A stretch of DNA of 40,127 nucleotides from Gammaproteobacteria bacterium (GTDB taxonomy: Bacteria; Pseudomonadota; Gammaproteobacteria; GRL18), in NCBI GenBank assembly GCA_027071355.1, contig JALSUJ010000166.1, positions 1-40,127 of the forward strand. The letters run 5' to 3'. The position numbers were made by a program, and so were the translations under genes. Position 1 is the stretch's first letter. Each line of letters starts with the position of its first letter. A model generated the notes under the pieces. That model was given only the letters and a program-made list of their open reading frames with translations, had not been told where the DNA came from and made no database searches. Shown here piece by piece: positions 25,954 to 33,621 of this stretch.

Positions 25954-27258
25954 ATGTCAGTCCAGGCTATCAATCAACCATCAGCTGTCCTCAGTAATGG
26001 CAGCAGACAAACGGCAAATAATATTGCTATGCGGCTGAATTTTGCCTACCTCCTGAGGCAAAATCATTCCAGCCTCAATAAACAGTCACAGACTAAAAAC
26101 AGTGGCAAGAAAGCTACTGAAATAACCTCATTAAACACCCATAATTATCCCTCCATCCCAAATTCAAAGCTGATCTCACTGGGATCTCTATCAGCCAGAA
26201 AACAAACGGTGGCTCAATTATTACTGGACAATCCGCAGTTAAAATCAAAAACCTGGTCTATTATTCATAACCCCGTCAACCAGGGCAAAAATTTTAATGC
26301 CATAGCCTCAGGCACGACAATTTTTTATAACCCCGCTACTCGGGAAATACAATGGTCCAGCCATAACCTCTTCAGCAGACGCACACAACTGAATCCCGTT
26401 ACTGCTAATGATACCAGCTTGCTCACTGCCCGCTCTGACAAGCCTGCCAAAAATTCACAGCCGACTATTAAACTGGGACAACTGAATCAGGACAGCCCCA
26501 ATATTGCCAGCCTCCTGGCCAAACTGCCTGAATATAAAAGTCAGCGCTGGAGCATAATTCATGCACCGGCCAATAACAATAAAACATTTACCAGAATCCC
26601 TTCCGGCAGTACAATTTATCTTAATTCTGAAACCAGGGAGCTGTCCTGGTCATCAGCGAAGGCTACTGAGCAAACCACAACTGCAGGCAATTTGAGTCAC
26701 CCTAAAGCTAAAACCCTGGATGATGCTGTAAAATCGCTAATGGGTACTGCTTATGACAAGATGGACTGTTACACCCTGGTGGTTCAGGGTTTAAAGAATA
26801 TGGGCGTGCGCTATCGAGGCAAGGGCAGTCTGAGCAGTGCGCTATTACAACGAGCCCGCACTGAAGGGCTGGCTGAAAACACCTATTTTACCGGGGAAGG
26901 GATTTCCGAAGCGCTGGGAAGTAAGGTATACAACAAAGCGATTACCCAGGTAAATAATATTGAGCAGCAAAGCCGTGATATATTCCAGGAGATGCAGCAA
27001 TTAATGCAAAAAGGCGATATTTTATCCTTCTCTCTGGAAACCAGAGGCCATACCGGTATTATTTCACAAAACCAGAAACAGTGGACTTATATTAACTCCG
27101 GTCGTCTGGATCACGCCATTCATAACAACGCGCCCCGCCACGGAGTTGGTGAAGAGCCTTTAATTAAGGAAATCAGCAACTGGATTAAACTGGCTAAAAA
27201 ACGCCGGGAATCGCTAACTATAACCGTAGGACGGCTGGATCGGAACAAACTGGTTTAG
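25954..27258 (+). CDS. NlpC/P60-like cysteine peptidase candidate with two internal repeats
   Basis: I do not recognise this 434-residue protein as a named family. It has no signal peptide: residues 1-70 are polar and low-complexity. Two similar units of about 57-60 residues follow (about 76-135 and 173-233). Both contain W-S-I-I-H-x-P-x-N then F-x-x-I-x-S-G-(T/S)-T-I-(F/Y), N-x-x-T-R-E and W-S-S. The C-terminal part (about 255-420) looks like a papain-fold NlpC/P60 or CHAP domain: Cys272 in MDCYTLVVQGL is the likely nucleophile, and GDILSF then His366 in RGHTGII suits the base, followed by WTYINSG. Peptidoglycan or amide hydrolysis is plausible. The RBS is weak (GTGAG). It is convergent with the next gene, 17 bases away. 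Confidence 0.7.
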   Translation: MSVQAINQPSAVLSNGSRQTANNIAMRLNFAYLLRQNHSSLNKQSQTKNSGKKATEITSLNTHNYPSIPNSKLISLGSLSARKQTVAQLLLDNPQLKSKTWSIIHNPVNQGKNFNAIASGTTIFYNPATREIQWSSHNLFSRRTQLNPVTANDTSLLTARSDKPAKNSQPTIKLGQLNQDSPNIASLLAKLPEYKSQRWSIIHAPANNNKTFTRIPSGSTIYLNSETRELSWSSAKATEQTTTAGNLSHPKAKTLDDAVKSLMGTAYDKMDCYTLVVQGLKNMGVRYRGKGSLSSALLQRARTEGLAENTYFTGEGISEALGSKVYNKAITQVNNIEQQSRDIFQEMQQLMQKGDILSFSLETRGHTGIISQNQKQWTYINSGRLDHAIHNNAPRHGVGEEPLIKEISNWIKLAKKRRESLTITVGRLDRNKLV

Positions 27259-27263
27259 GCTAA

Positions 27264-27289
27264 AGAGCACATGCTCTAAGAATTTTTTT
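27264..27289 (+). terminator. Weak terminator candidate after the repeat/peptidase gene
   Basis: AGAGC (27264-27268) pairs with GCTCT (27273-27277) around a 4-base loop, and a run of seven Ts ends at 27289 after a short gap. It overlaps the end of the convergent 93-residue gene. Confidence 0.35.
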
Positions 27290-27557
27290 CGTTTTCCACT
27301 GCTTTTTCAGTAATTTCATGATACAGACCAATAACCCTGACAAACAAGTCTTTTAACTGAGCATCCGCCTTGTCCAGATAATATTCATTTTCTCTGGCAT
27401 CTTTAAACACTTCATCCAGAAAATCCAGTTCATGGGCAGAAAGTTTTTTCCCCTCATGAACATTTGTTTTTATTTCCAGTAAACGCGGTAAACGCTGTTC
27501 ATCAAAACGTTTTAAAATTGCCCTGATAACGGCCTGATCTTTCTGATTTTTTTCCAT
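27276..27557 (-). CDS. Small helical protein of unknown function
   Basis: The 93-residue product is highly charged, with no Cys, signal peptide or membrane segment. It is predicted by eye to be mostly helical: AVIRAILKRFDEQRLPRLLE, then a turn at HEGKKLSAHE, then LDFLDEVFKDARENEYYLDK and a last helix. The pattern is of a small helical bundle or a dimeric adaptor. The ATG is preceded by AAAAAGA. It is divergent from the tungstate-binding-type gene and convergent with the peptidase-like gene. I recognise no family, and no neighbour suggests a role. Confidence 0.6.
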   Translation of the reverse strand: MEKNQKDQAVIRAILKRFDEQRLPRLLEIKTNVHEGKKLSAHELDFLDEVFKDARENEYYLDKADAQLKDLFVRVIGLYHEITEKAVENEKNS

Positions 27558-27660
27558 ATCTTTTTTAATTCACTTTTTTGTCATTATGGCTTGATTATTG
27601 GTTATATAAACGATAAATTCAAGAATTAAATTTATTATGATTTCACATGGATTGCTTCTT

Positions 27661-28539
27661 ATGCGCTCTTTTTATAGATATTTTTTGTTAATTATTTCTG
27701 CCTGTTTACCAATATTTTTCTCCATTAATGCACTGGCTACTCAAAATCATGCTGATAATGAAATCAATACGGTCATTCGTCTGGCAACCACTACCAGCAC
27801 TCAGAACTCCGGTTTATTACAAAGTATCTTACCAATTTTTGAACAACAAAGCGGCTATCAGGTTCATGTCATTGCTGTAGGCACCGGCAAAGCTCTAAAA
27901 ATGGGACAAAATGGCGATGTAGATCTATTAATGGTACATGCTCCCGGTGCCGAGAAAAAATTTATAAAAGACGGTTACGGCATTAAACGTTACGGCCTGA
28001 TGTACAATGACTTTGTATTAGTCGGCCCGGCAGATGACCCCGCAGGACTAAGTAAAGCCCACAACATTGCTGAAGCCATGTCAAAAATTACCCAGAACAA
28101 GCCTCTTTTTATTTCTCGTGGTGATGATTCCGGTACCCATAAAAAAGAACGCTCACTCTGGCAGCCATTTATCCGAAACGGTCTGCAGCTGCAAAACAGT
28201 GACTGGTATCGGGAAGCCGGACAGGGTATGGGAAAGGTACTGCAAATAGCCGATGAACTGAATGCTTATACCCTTACCGATCGAGGCACCTGGCTGGCAC
28301 ATCAAAACCAGTTACATCTAAAAATTGTATTTTCCGGTGACCCTTTATTATTTAACCCCTACAGCATGATTTTAATAAATCCCGCTCGTTACCCTGATTT
28401 AAATCATCAGGGAGCCAGAGCCTTGACCCGCTGGCTGATTTCACCTCAGGGACAGAAATTGATTGGTGACTACCGGGTACATAATACCCGCCTGTTTACG
28501 CCTTCTGCGGATAGTAGCGATTTATCGGATTTTAATTAG
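27661..28539 (+). CDS. tupA: Tungstate/molybdate-type ABC substrate-binding protein, orphan
   Basis: This exported binding protein has about 292 residues from the ATG at 27661; an in-frame ATG at 27637 adds eight. The signal peptide runs through FLLIISACLPIFFSINALA. The mature part has the TupA-like ligand pattern: RLATTTSTQNSGLL, VIAVGTGKALKMGQNGDVDLL, HAPGAEKKFI, NDFVLVGP and RGDDSGTHKKE. TupA binds tungstate and passes it to TupB/TupC; the phosphate-binding PstS family is a more distant alternative. No permease or ATPase gene lies next to it, so the protein is an orphan here. Its proximity to mobA (19 kb) may be chance. It converges on the next gene, 39 bases away. Confidence 0.85.
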   Translation: MRSFYRYFLLIISACLPIFFSINALATQNHADNEINTVIRLATTTSTQNSGLLQSILPIFEQQSGYQVHVIAVGTGKALKMGQNGDVDLLMVHAPGAEKKFIKDGYGIKRYGLMYNDFVLVGPADDPAGLSKAHNIAEAMSKITQNKPLFISRGDDSGTHKKERSLWQPFIRNGLQLQNSDWYREAGQGMGKVLQIADELNAYTLTDRGTWLAHQNQLHLKIVFSGDPLLFNPYSMILINPARYPDLNHQGARALTRWLISPQGQKLIGDYRVHNTRLFTPSADSSDLSDFN

Positions 28540-28578
28540 TTCTGACTGTTGTTTTGGCAGCCGACGTCTTTATGCTGT

Positions 28579-28854
28579 TTATTCGACATATTTTTTAAGC
28601 ATCTTTTGAGCCTGTTCAATGGACTTCTGATGCTTAAGAATAGCCTGCTCCTGTCTGGAAATAAATTCTCTGATACAGACTTCGTATTTTTTTACATCTA
28701 TTTCATAGCGATTGCGATAACGCCCAGGAGAAAACATTAACGGTTTATTCGGCTCGAAACACAGAGGTTCAGGAATAAAAGCATCTGCTAAGACCATGTT
28801 TGGAAGAACAATCACAGCTATCAATATGGCAATTCTGTGTATAAATTTAATCAT
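28579..28854 (-). CDS. Small exported protein of unknown function
   Basis: This 91-residue product has a clear signal peptide (IKFIHRIAILIAVIVLPNMVLA, cleavage near residue 23). The short mature part has two Cys residues (about 32 and 60), in EPLCFEP and YEVCIRE, which could form a disulfide. It ends in a charged helix rich in Gln and Lys. The Pro-rich stretch PNKPLMFSPGRYRNRYE is distinctive. A good RBS (AGAGGA) lies about 7 bases before the ATG. I recognise no family. It is likely periplasmic, and the tandem-thioredoxin protein elsewhere in the window would be a conceivable but unproven partner. Confidence 0.7.
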   Translation of the reverse strand: MIKFIHRIAILIAVIVLPNMVLADAFIPEPLCFEPNKPLMFSPGRYRNRYEIDVKKYEVCIREFISRQEQAILKHQKSIEQAQKMLKKYVE

Positions 28855-28912
28855 AATTATTCCTCTTCCAACAAAATGTATTCATCCCCCTGACAAACTA
28901 GAACCAGTATAA

Positions 28913-29074
28913 CCCATATTTTTATATTCTACGGCTGGTAATAATACGATTTTTTTTAAGGTAACTACCTATATACTCCAACTTGAATGTTGTCTAATTC
29001 CGGGTTCGCCAGGTGAAAAGTTAAAAGAACAGGTTAACGAACTGAATAAAGTCATTAATCATTTTAAAGTTTAA
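28913..29074 (+). pseudogene. Possible gene relic upstream of the hemerythrin gene
   Basis: The gap 28855-29154 contains a frame open from 28913 to the TAA at 29072-29074 with no ATG, GTG or TTG. Its last 34 codons look coding: LQLECCLIPGSPGEKLKEQV, then NELNKVINHF. This could be the 3' end of a gene whose front has been lost, or a chance frame. The family is not recognised. The rest of the gap is very AT-rich and must contain the hemerythrin promoter. Confidence 0.35.
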
Positions 29075-29154
29075 TTTTTTTATTTCAAAAATATATTTTT
29101 TATCTGAAAAAAATATATTACTATATACAATATTTATATTAACAGGCAACTACA

Positions 29155-29697
29155 ATGGGTTTATTAAATTTTTTCAATCTTTTCAAAACCAGCACTACTA
29201 AAGATCCCGTCAAAAAAGCAAAAGCTAAAACCGTACAATTACCCGGAACTGAGCTTTACTACGACCCTGATCTTATTGATAATTTAAAAGATGATCATCA
29301 AAAACTGTTAGAAATTTATAACCATATGGGTGAAACTCTGGCTAGTAATAATTTTGATAAACTGGTCAGCCTGTTTACTGATTTTAAAACTCAGTTACAA
29401 AAGCATATTTTTACTGAAAATCTCAAGCTTTATATTTATCTAAGTCATGCTATTACCAACGATCCCGCTAGTTTGGCTAATATTATCGAGTTGAAATCTG
29501 AAATGCAGAAAATTGGCCGTGCAGTGAATAAATTTTTAAACCACTACTCCGAAATGCCCTGGACTGATGAACAAATCCACCTATTTCCTGAAGAATTTAA
29601 TAATATTGGAAGTATCCTTGTTGATAGAATAGAGCGGGAAGAAAGTAATTTATATCCGCTTTACATGCACCCTTCCTCTTATATTTCTGCACATTGA
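29155..29697 (+). CDS. Hemerythrin-domain protein
   Basis: This 180-residue protein has a short Lys-rich N-terminal extension and a four-helix HHE-type hemerythrin domain (about 38-170). Candidate di-iron ligands are His48 in DDHQK, His84 and Glu88 in KHIFTEN, His130 in LNHYSE, and an acidic cluster DRIEREESN near 157-165. In bacteria such proteins bind oxygen, sense oxygen, or respond to nitric oxide or iron stress. It resembles the Rsd/AlgQ-like regulator fold only loosely. AGG lies about 8 bases before the ATG. It is convergent with glmS, with only 4 bases between stop codons and no terminator in between. Confidence 0.75.
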   Translation: MGLLNFFNLFKTSTTKDPVKKAKAKTVQLPGTELYYDPDLIDNLKDDHQKLLEIYNHMGETLASNNFDKLVSLFTDFKTQLQKHIFTENLKLYIYLSHAITNDPASLANIIELKSEMQKIGRAVNKFLNHYSEMPWTDEQIHLFPEEFNNIGSILVDRIEREESNLYPLYMHPSSYISAH

Positions 29698-29701
29698 CAA
29701 C

Positions 29702-31528
29702 TTATTCCACGGTAACACTTTTTGCCAGATTTCGTGGTTGGTCAACATCTGTTCCCTTAATAACAGCTACGTGATAGGACAGTAACTGTAAGGGAATGGT
29801 AAAAACCATAGGGGCTATCAGTGAATCTATTTCACCTACCTTGATTACTTTAATCGCTTCCTCTTCTTCTATATCCGCATTAGTATCTGCAAATACGTAG
29901 AGTTTTCCACCTCGGGTTTTCACTTCCTGAAGGTTGGATTTTAATTTACCTATTAAGTCATTATTAGGGGCCACAGAAACAACCGGCATATCGGCATCGA
30001 CCAGTGCCAGAGGACCATGTTTTAATTCACCGGCAGGATACGCTTCTGCATGGATATAGGAGATCTCTTTTAACTTTAGAGCACCTTCCATAGCAATAGG
30101 ATATTGAGTGGCTCTGCCCAGAAACAAGGTATGGTTTTTATCTGAAAATTCTTCTGATAATAATTTTATTTCTTCATCCAGTTTAAGTGCCTTTTCTATC
30201 TGACCTGGGAGTTTTCTTAAATTTTCTACCGCTTCTTTTTCCAGTTTGGTATTGCCCTTTTCTTTTGCAACACAAACCACCAGCATTAATAATGCTGTTA
30301 ACTGGGTTGTAAAGGCTTTAGTGGATGCTACGCCAATTTCCGGCCCGGCATGGGTGATAAATGAGAGACTTGACTCTCTTACCAGTGAACTTTCTGGAAC
30401 ATTACAAATTACCAGTGAATATTTTGCACCCTGCTTTTTTGCTTCTCTTAATGCTGCCAGTGTATCCGCTGTTTCTCCCGACTGTGATATGGTTAAAATC
30501 AAAGTCTTTTCATTATAGACCGCTTTTCGATATCGAAACTCACTGGCCACCTCTATCATACAGGGTATTCCAACGATCCCCTCAAACCAGTATTTTGCTA
30601 CCAGCCCTGCATGATAACTGGTTCCACAGGCTATAATATAAACAGAACTGATATCCTTAAAAATTTTCTCTGCTTCAAAACCAAAGGCATTAGTGAAGAC
30701 ATGTTCTTTATCAATCCGTCCTTCCAGGGTATCTGCTACTGCCTTTGGCTGTTCATAAATTTCCTTAAGCATATAGTGACGATATTCACCACGCTCTACT
30801 GCATCAGCACTAATTTCACTTTTACGCATGGGACGTTCAACTTCATCCCCGAAAACATCATATATTACTATGGATTCCCGACTAATATCAGCAACGTCAC
30901 CTTCTTCAAGAAAAATAAACTGCTGGGTAACAGGTAACAGTGCAGATACATCTGAGGCAATAAAATTTTCACCAATACCCAGACCAATTACTAGCGGACT
31001 ACCACTACGTGCGGCAATAATTCGTCCTTCGCTATTATCAATTACTCCCAGTGCATACGCACCTTCTAGCTCTTTGATGGTTTCCAGTACCGCATGCAGT
31101 AAATTATGACCCTTTTTTTTATATTCACCGATTAAATGTACTATTGTTTCACTGTCTGTATCTGAACTGAATTCAATACCTTTTTTTTGTAAATCTATTT
31201 TTATCTGTTCATAATTTTCTATAATCCCATTATGTACCAGTGCTACATCATTTTCATACATATGAGGATGCGCATTTCGGGTGGCAGGCTCACCATGAGT
31301 TGCCCAACGGGTATGTGCTATACCCACATGCCCTTTCAGGGGAATTTTTTCCAGTTCATCGGCTAGTTTCGAAACCTTGCCCAGTGCTCTTTGTCTATTG
31401 ATGCACTGATCGCTGCCCTGAATTGCCAGACCCGCTGAATCATATCCCCGATATTCCAGCCGCCTTAGTCCCTCTATCAAAATAGCTTCAACATTACGCT
31501 CTGCTACTGCACCAACAATCCCACACAT
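29702..31528 (-). CDS. glmS: Glutamine-fructose-6-phosphate aminotransferase (isomerising)
   Basis: GlmS makes glucosamine-6-phosphate from fructose-6-phosphate and glutamine, the entry step to peptidoglycan and LPS amino sugars. Its 608 residues match the family. The N-terminal glutaminase starts MCGIVGAVAERN, with Cys2 as nucleophile after Met removal; HTRWATHGEP and NGIIEN follow. Two SIS domains follow, with IIACGTSYHAG, TISQSGETADTL and EVASEFRYR, and the C-terminus ends LAKSVTVE. It lies downstream of glmU on the same strand, 51 bases apart; that gap holds the TAACGAC repeats. I see no glmS ribozyme or GlmZ-like site, though this is only by eye. Confidence 0.97.
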   Translation of the reverse strand: MCGIVGAVAERNVEAILIEGLRRLEYRGYDSAGLAIQGSDQCINRQRALGKVSKLADELEKIPLKGHVGIAHTRWATHGEPATRNAHPHMYENDVALVHNGIIENYEQIKIDLQKKGIEFSSDTDSETIVHLIGEYKKKGHNLLHAVLETIKELEGAYALGVIDNSEGRIIAARSGSPLVIGLGIGENFIASDVSALLPVTQQFIFLEEGDVADISRESIVIYDVFGDEVERPMRKSEISADAVERGEYRHYMLKEIYEQPKAVADTLEGRIDKEHVFTNAFGFEAEKIFKDISSVYIIACGTSYHAGLVAKYWFEGIVGIPCMIEVASEFRYRKAVYNEKTLILTISQSGETADTLAALREAKKQGAKYSLVICNVPESSLVRESSLSFITHAGPEIGVASTKAFTTQLTALLMLVVCVAKEKGNTKLEKEAVENLRKLPGQIEKALKLDEEIKLLSEEFSDKNHTLFLGRATQYPIAMEGALKLKEISYIHAEAYPAGELKHGPLALVDADMPVVSVAPNNDLIGKLKSNLQEVKTRGGKLYVFADTNADIEEEEAIKVIKVGEIDSLIAPMVFTIPLQLLSYHVAVIKGTDVDQPRNLAKSVTVE

Positions 31529-31550
31529 GTCATTTTTATCCTGTTTTAAC

Positions 31551-31571
31551 TAACGACTAACGACTAACGAC
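31551..31571. repeat. Three tandem heptamers (TAACGAC) between glmU and glmS
   Basis: TAACGAC is repeated perfectly at 31551-31557, 31558-31564 and 31565-31571, with an imperfect TTTTAAC before it. It occupies the glmS leader, 23 bases upstream of the glmS ATG. The same motif with one changed base occurs twice before exbB. Confidence 0.6.
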
Positions 31572-31579
31572 TTTATCTA

Positions 31580-32971
31580 TTATGATTTATTTTTCTCTGG
31601 CCGTTTCCAGCCATTTATGGTTTTTTGTGCTGCTCTGGTAAACGTCAGTTTTTCTGCTTCAGCATATTTACTTAATGTCGAACCAGCACCAACAGTTGCC
31701 CCTGAACCAACCTCAATAGGTGCTACCAGTGCGGTATTAGAACCGATAAAAGCATTATTGCCGATTTTTGTCAGATGCTTATACGCACCATCATAGTTGC
31801 AGGTTATGGTACCCGCACCTATATTTACATTTTCACCCATTTCTGTATCACCGATATAGCTCAAATGATTTACTTTAGAGCCTCTGGCAATATAGGATTT
31901 TTTTATTTCTACAAAATTTCCAACTTTGGCCTGCTCATCCAGTTCAGTCTCAGGTCTCAGGCGTGCAAAGGGTCCAATATTACACCCATTACCTATCCTG
32001 GACTGTTCGATAATGCAGTTTTCCAGGATAATCACATTATCTGCAATGACTGCATTTTTAATAATACTGTTAGCACCAATACTCACATTATTACCAATAA
32101 CACAGTTCCCTTCAATAATAACGTTAATATCAATCACTACATCCTGTCCGGCCTTAAGTGTTCCACGCAGATCAAAACGGGCCGGGTCCTTCAGTGTTAC
32201 ACCCTGTTCCATTAATATACTGGCCTGACGGTTTTGATATTCCCGTTCCAGTTCGGCCAGTTGTTTTTTATTATTGATCCCTTCAATTTCCTTACTGTCC
32301 TGCACAATATAGCTATTAACTGTTTGACCTTCTGTGACAGCTAATTCTATTAAATCGGTTAGATAATATTCACCCTGAGCATTATTATTGCCAATTTTAT
32401 TCAGCCAGTGTTTTAATTTATCGCCATTAACCACCATAACTCCACTGTTAATTTCTTTAATCTCTCGAATATTATCATTGGCATCTTTTTCTTCGACAAT
32501 TTTCTGTACTGCCTTATCTCTATCTCTGACAATTCTTCCATATCCACCCGGCTCATCCAGACAGGCAGTCAGTAAGGCTATCGACTGTTGGCCTTTAGCG
32601 ATTATCAATTTTTCTAATGTCTGAACACTTAATAAGGGTACATCGCCATAAAGTATTAAAATATCAGCATTATCATCAATATGCTTCATTGCCTGCAGCA
32701 CTGCATGCCCTGTGCCCAGTTGTTCTTGCTGTTCACACCAGATTAGCAATGGATCGGCCAGTGTTTCTTTAACTAATTCCCCTTCATGGCCATATACCAG
32801 ACTGATTTTCTCTGCTTTAAGCTGTTTGGCACTGTCTATAACATGCTGTACCAGGGCTTTGCCTGCCAGCTGATGCAGCACCTTAGGTAGACTTGAGTAC
32901 ATTCGGGTGCCTTTTCCAGCGGCCAGAATAATAACTTGAAGTGGTTTATTGCTTGGTATTGCTTTGCTCAT
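31580..32971 (-). CDS. glmU: Bifunctional GlcNAc-1-P uridylyltransferase / GlcN-1-P acetyltransferase
   Basis: GlmU carries out the last two steps to UDP-N-acetylglucosamine. Its 463 residues fit the family. The N-terminal pyrophosphorylase has IILAAGKGTRMYSSLPKVLH (residues 14-33), then QLGTGHAV and LILYGDVPLL. The C-terminal left-handed beta helix runs from about 255, with repeats such as VIGNNVSIGANSII. It then has GPFARLRPE, the acetyl-CoA site region NHLSYIGD, and GAGTITCNYDGAYKHLT. Gene order atpC-glmU-glmS is common in gammaproteobacteria, and here a small opposite-strand gene interrupts atpC and glmU. Promoter position is uncertain within 32972-33226. Confidence 0.97.
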   Translation of the reverse strand: MSKAIPSNKPLQVIILAAGKGTRMYSSLPKVLHQLAGKALVQHVIDSAKQLKAEKISLVYGHEGELVKETLADPLLIWCEQQEQLGTGHAVLQAMKHIDDNADILILYGDVPLLSVQTLEKLIIAKGQQSIALLTACLDEPGGYGRIVRDRDKAVQKIVEEKDANDNIREIKEINSGVMVVNGDKLKHWLNKIGNNNAQGEYYLTDLIELAVTEGQTVNSYIVQDSKEIEGINNKKQLAELEREYQNRQASILMEQGVTLKDPARFDLRGTLKAGQDVVIDINVIIEGNCVIGNNVSIGANSIIKNAVIADNVIILENCIIEQSRIGNGCNIGPFARLRPETELDEQAKVGNFVEIKKSYIARGSKVNHLSYIGDTEMGENVNIGAGTITCNYDGAYKHLTKIGNNAFIGSNTALVAPIEVGSGATVGAGSTLSKYAEAEKLTFTRAAQKTINGWKRPEKNKS

Positions 32972-33084
32972 GGATAATTTTCTCTGCTTGTGCTGTATTT
33001 ATTTAAATTTTTGTTATTCAGCATCTATCTAATAATTTTGTTAACAGGCTAATTATCGTCTCTTTTGCTCTTTTCTTATATGAG

Positions 33085-33116
33085 ATTTGTCTTACATTTG
33101 TCTTACATAGTACACT
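33085..33116 (+). promoter_or_regulatory. Pho-box-like direct repeat with candidate -10
   Basis: ATTTGTCTTAC occurs twice in perfect tandem (33085-33095, 33096-33106). The 11-base period and the TTGTCTT half-sites resemble a PhoB box (half-site CTGTCAT, 7 bases plus 4). TACACT at 33111-33116 could be the -10. Read on the plus strand it would drive the small exported peptide gene at 33227. PhoB dependence is inference. Confidence 0.4.
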
Positions 33117-33226
33117 GAATCACAAATATTAGGGTTTACCCTCGCATTGTAGGATTTATCCCTTGATTTTTTATGAATTCATGACTATATTACTAAACAA
33201 TAATATTATTTAATAAGGATCTAGCA

Positions 33227-33502
33227 ATGTTAAACAAAATTATGATTTATATAATTGGGTTAACATTCAGTTTTTTTATTTCTGGCACAACTCATTCTGA
33301 TGCACTTGCTATCGAACATGAGGTAAAAACTGTTTCTTCAGTTTTAGATGGTTACTATAAAGAGTTCGACAAGGTTATTTCTAGCAATATCGAAAAGGCA
33401 TCAAATACTGCCGCTAATAATAAAAAGCTGGATGCTCTTAAACAACAATCTGGGCAACAGAATTTACTTAGTAGTTATTATTCTGAGTATTTACCAAAAT
33501 AA
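33227..33502 (+). CDS. Small exported protein of unknown function in the atpC-glmU gap
   Basis: The 91-residue product has a signal peptide (MLNKIMIYIIGLTFSFFIS..., cleavage near DALA at about residue 28). The short mature part of about 63 residues is hydrophilic and helical, without Cys, and ends LLSSYYSEYLPK. A good RBS (AAGGA, 7 bases before the ATG) and a dedicated terminator at 33562-33615 support a real gene. The upstream 255-base gap contains a Pho-box-like repeat. It lies on the opposite strand to the atp and glm genes, where most gammaproteobacteria have nothing or an unrelated gene. I recognise no family. Confidence 0.7.
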   Translation: MLNKIMIYIIGLTFSFFISGTTHSDALAIEHEVKTVSSVLDGYYKEFDKVISSNIEKASNTAANNKKLDALKQQSGQQNLLSSYYSEYLPK

Positions 33503-33561
33503 AGACTGTAACTGCTCAGCCGATTACACCATCTTTTACAATATGTTATTACTCAAACTTT

Positions 33562-33615
33562 TCAACAGGCAAAAAAAAGGTCGTATTTACATACGACCTT
33601 TTTTTTGCCTGTTGA
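33562..33615. terminator. Bidirectional terminator with a perfect 25-bp stem
   Basis: Positions 33562-33586 and 33591-33615 are perfect reverse complements around the loop TTAC. An A8 run in the left arm and a T8 run in the right arm flank a GGTCGTAT/ATACGACC core hairpin, giving a U-tract in both directions. It ends 6 bases past the atpC stop, so it terminates the whole atp operon, and it lies 60 bases past the small plus-strand gene. Confidence 0.93.
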
Positions 33616-33621
33616 CGACAC

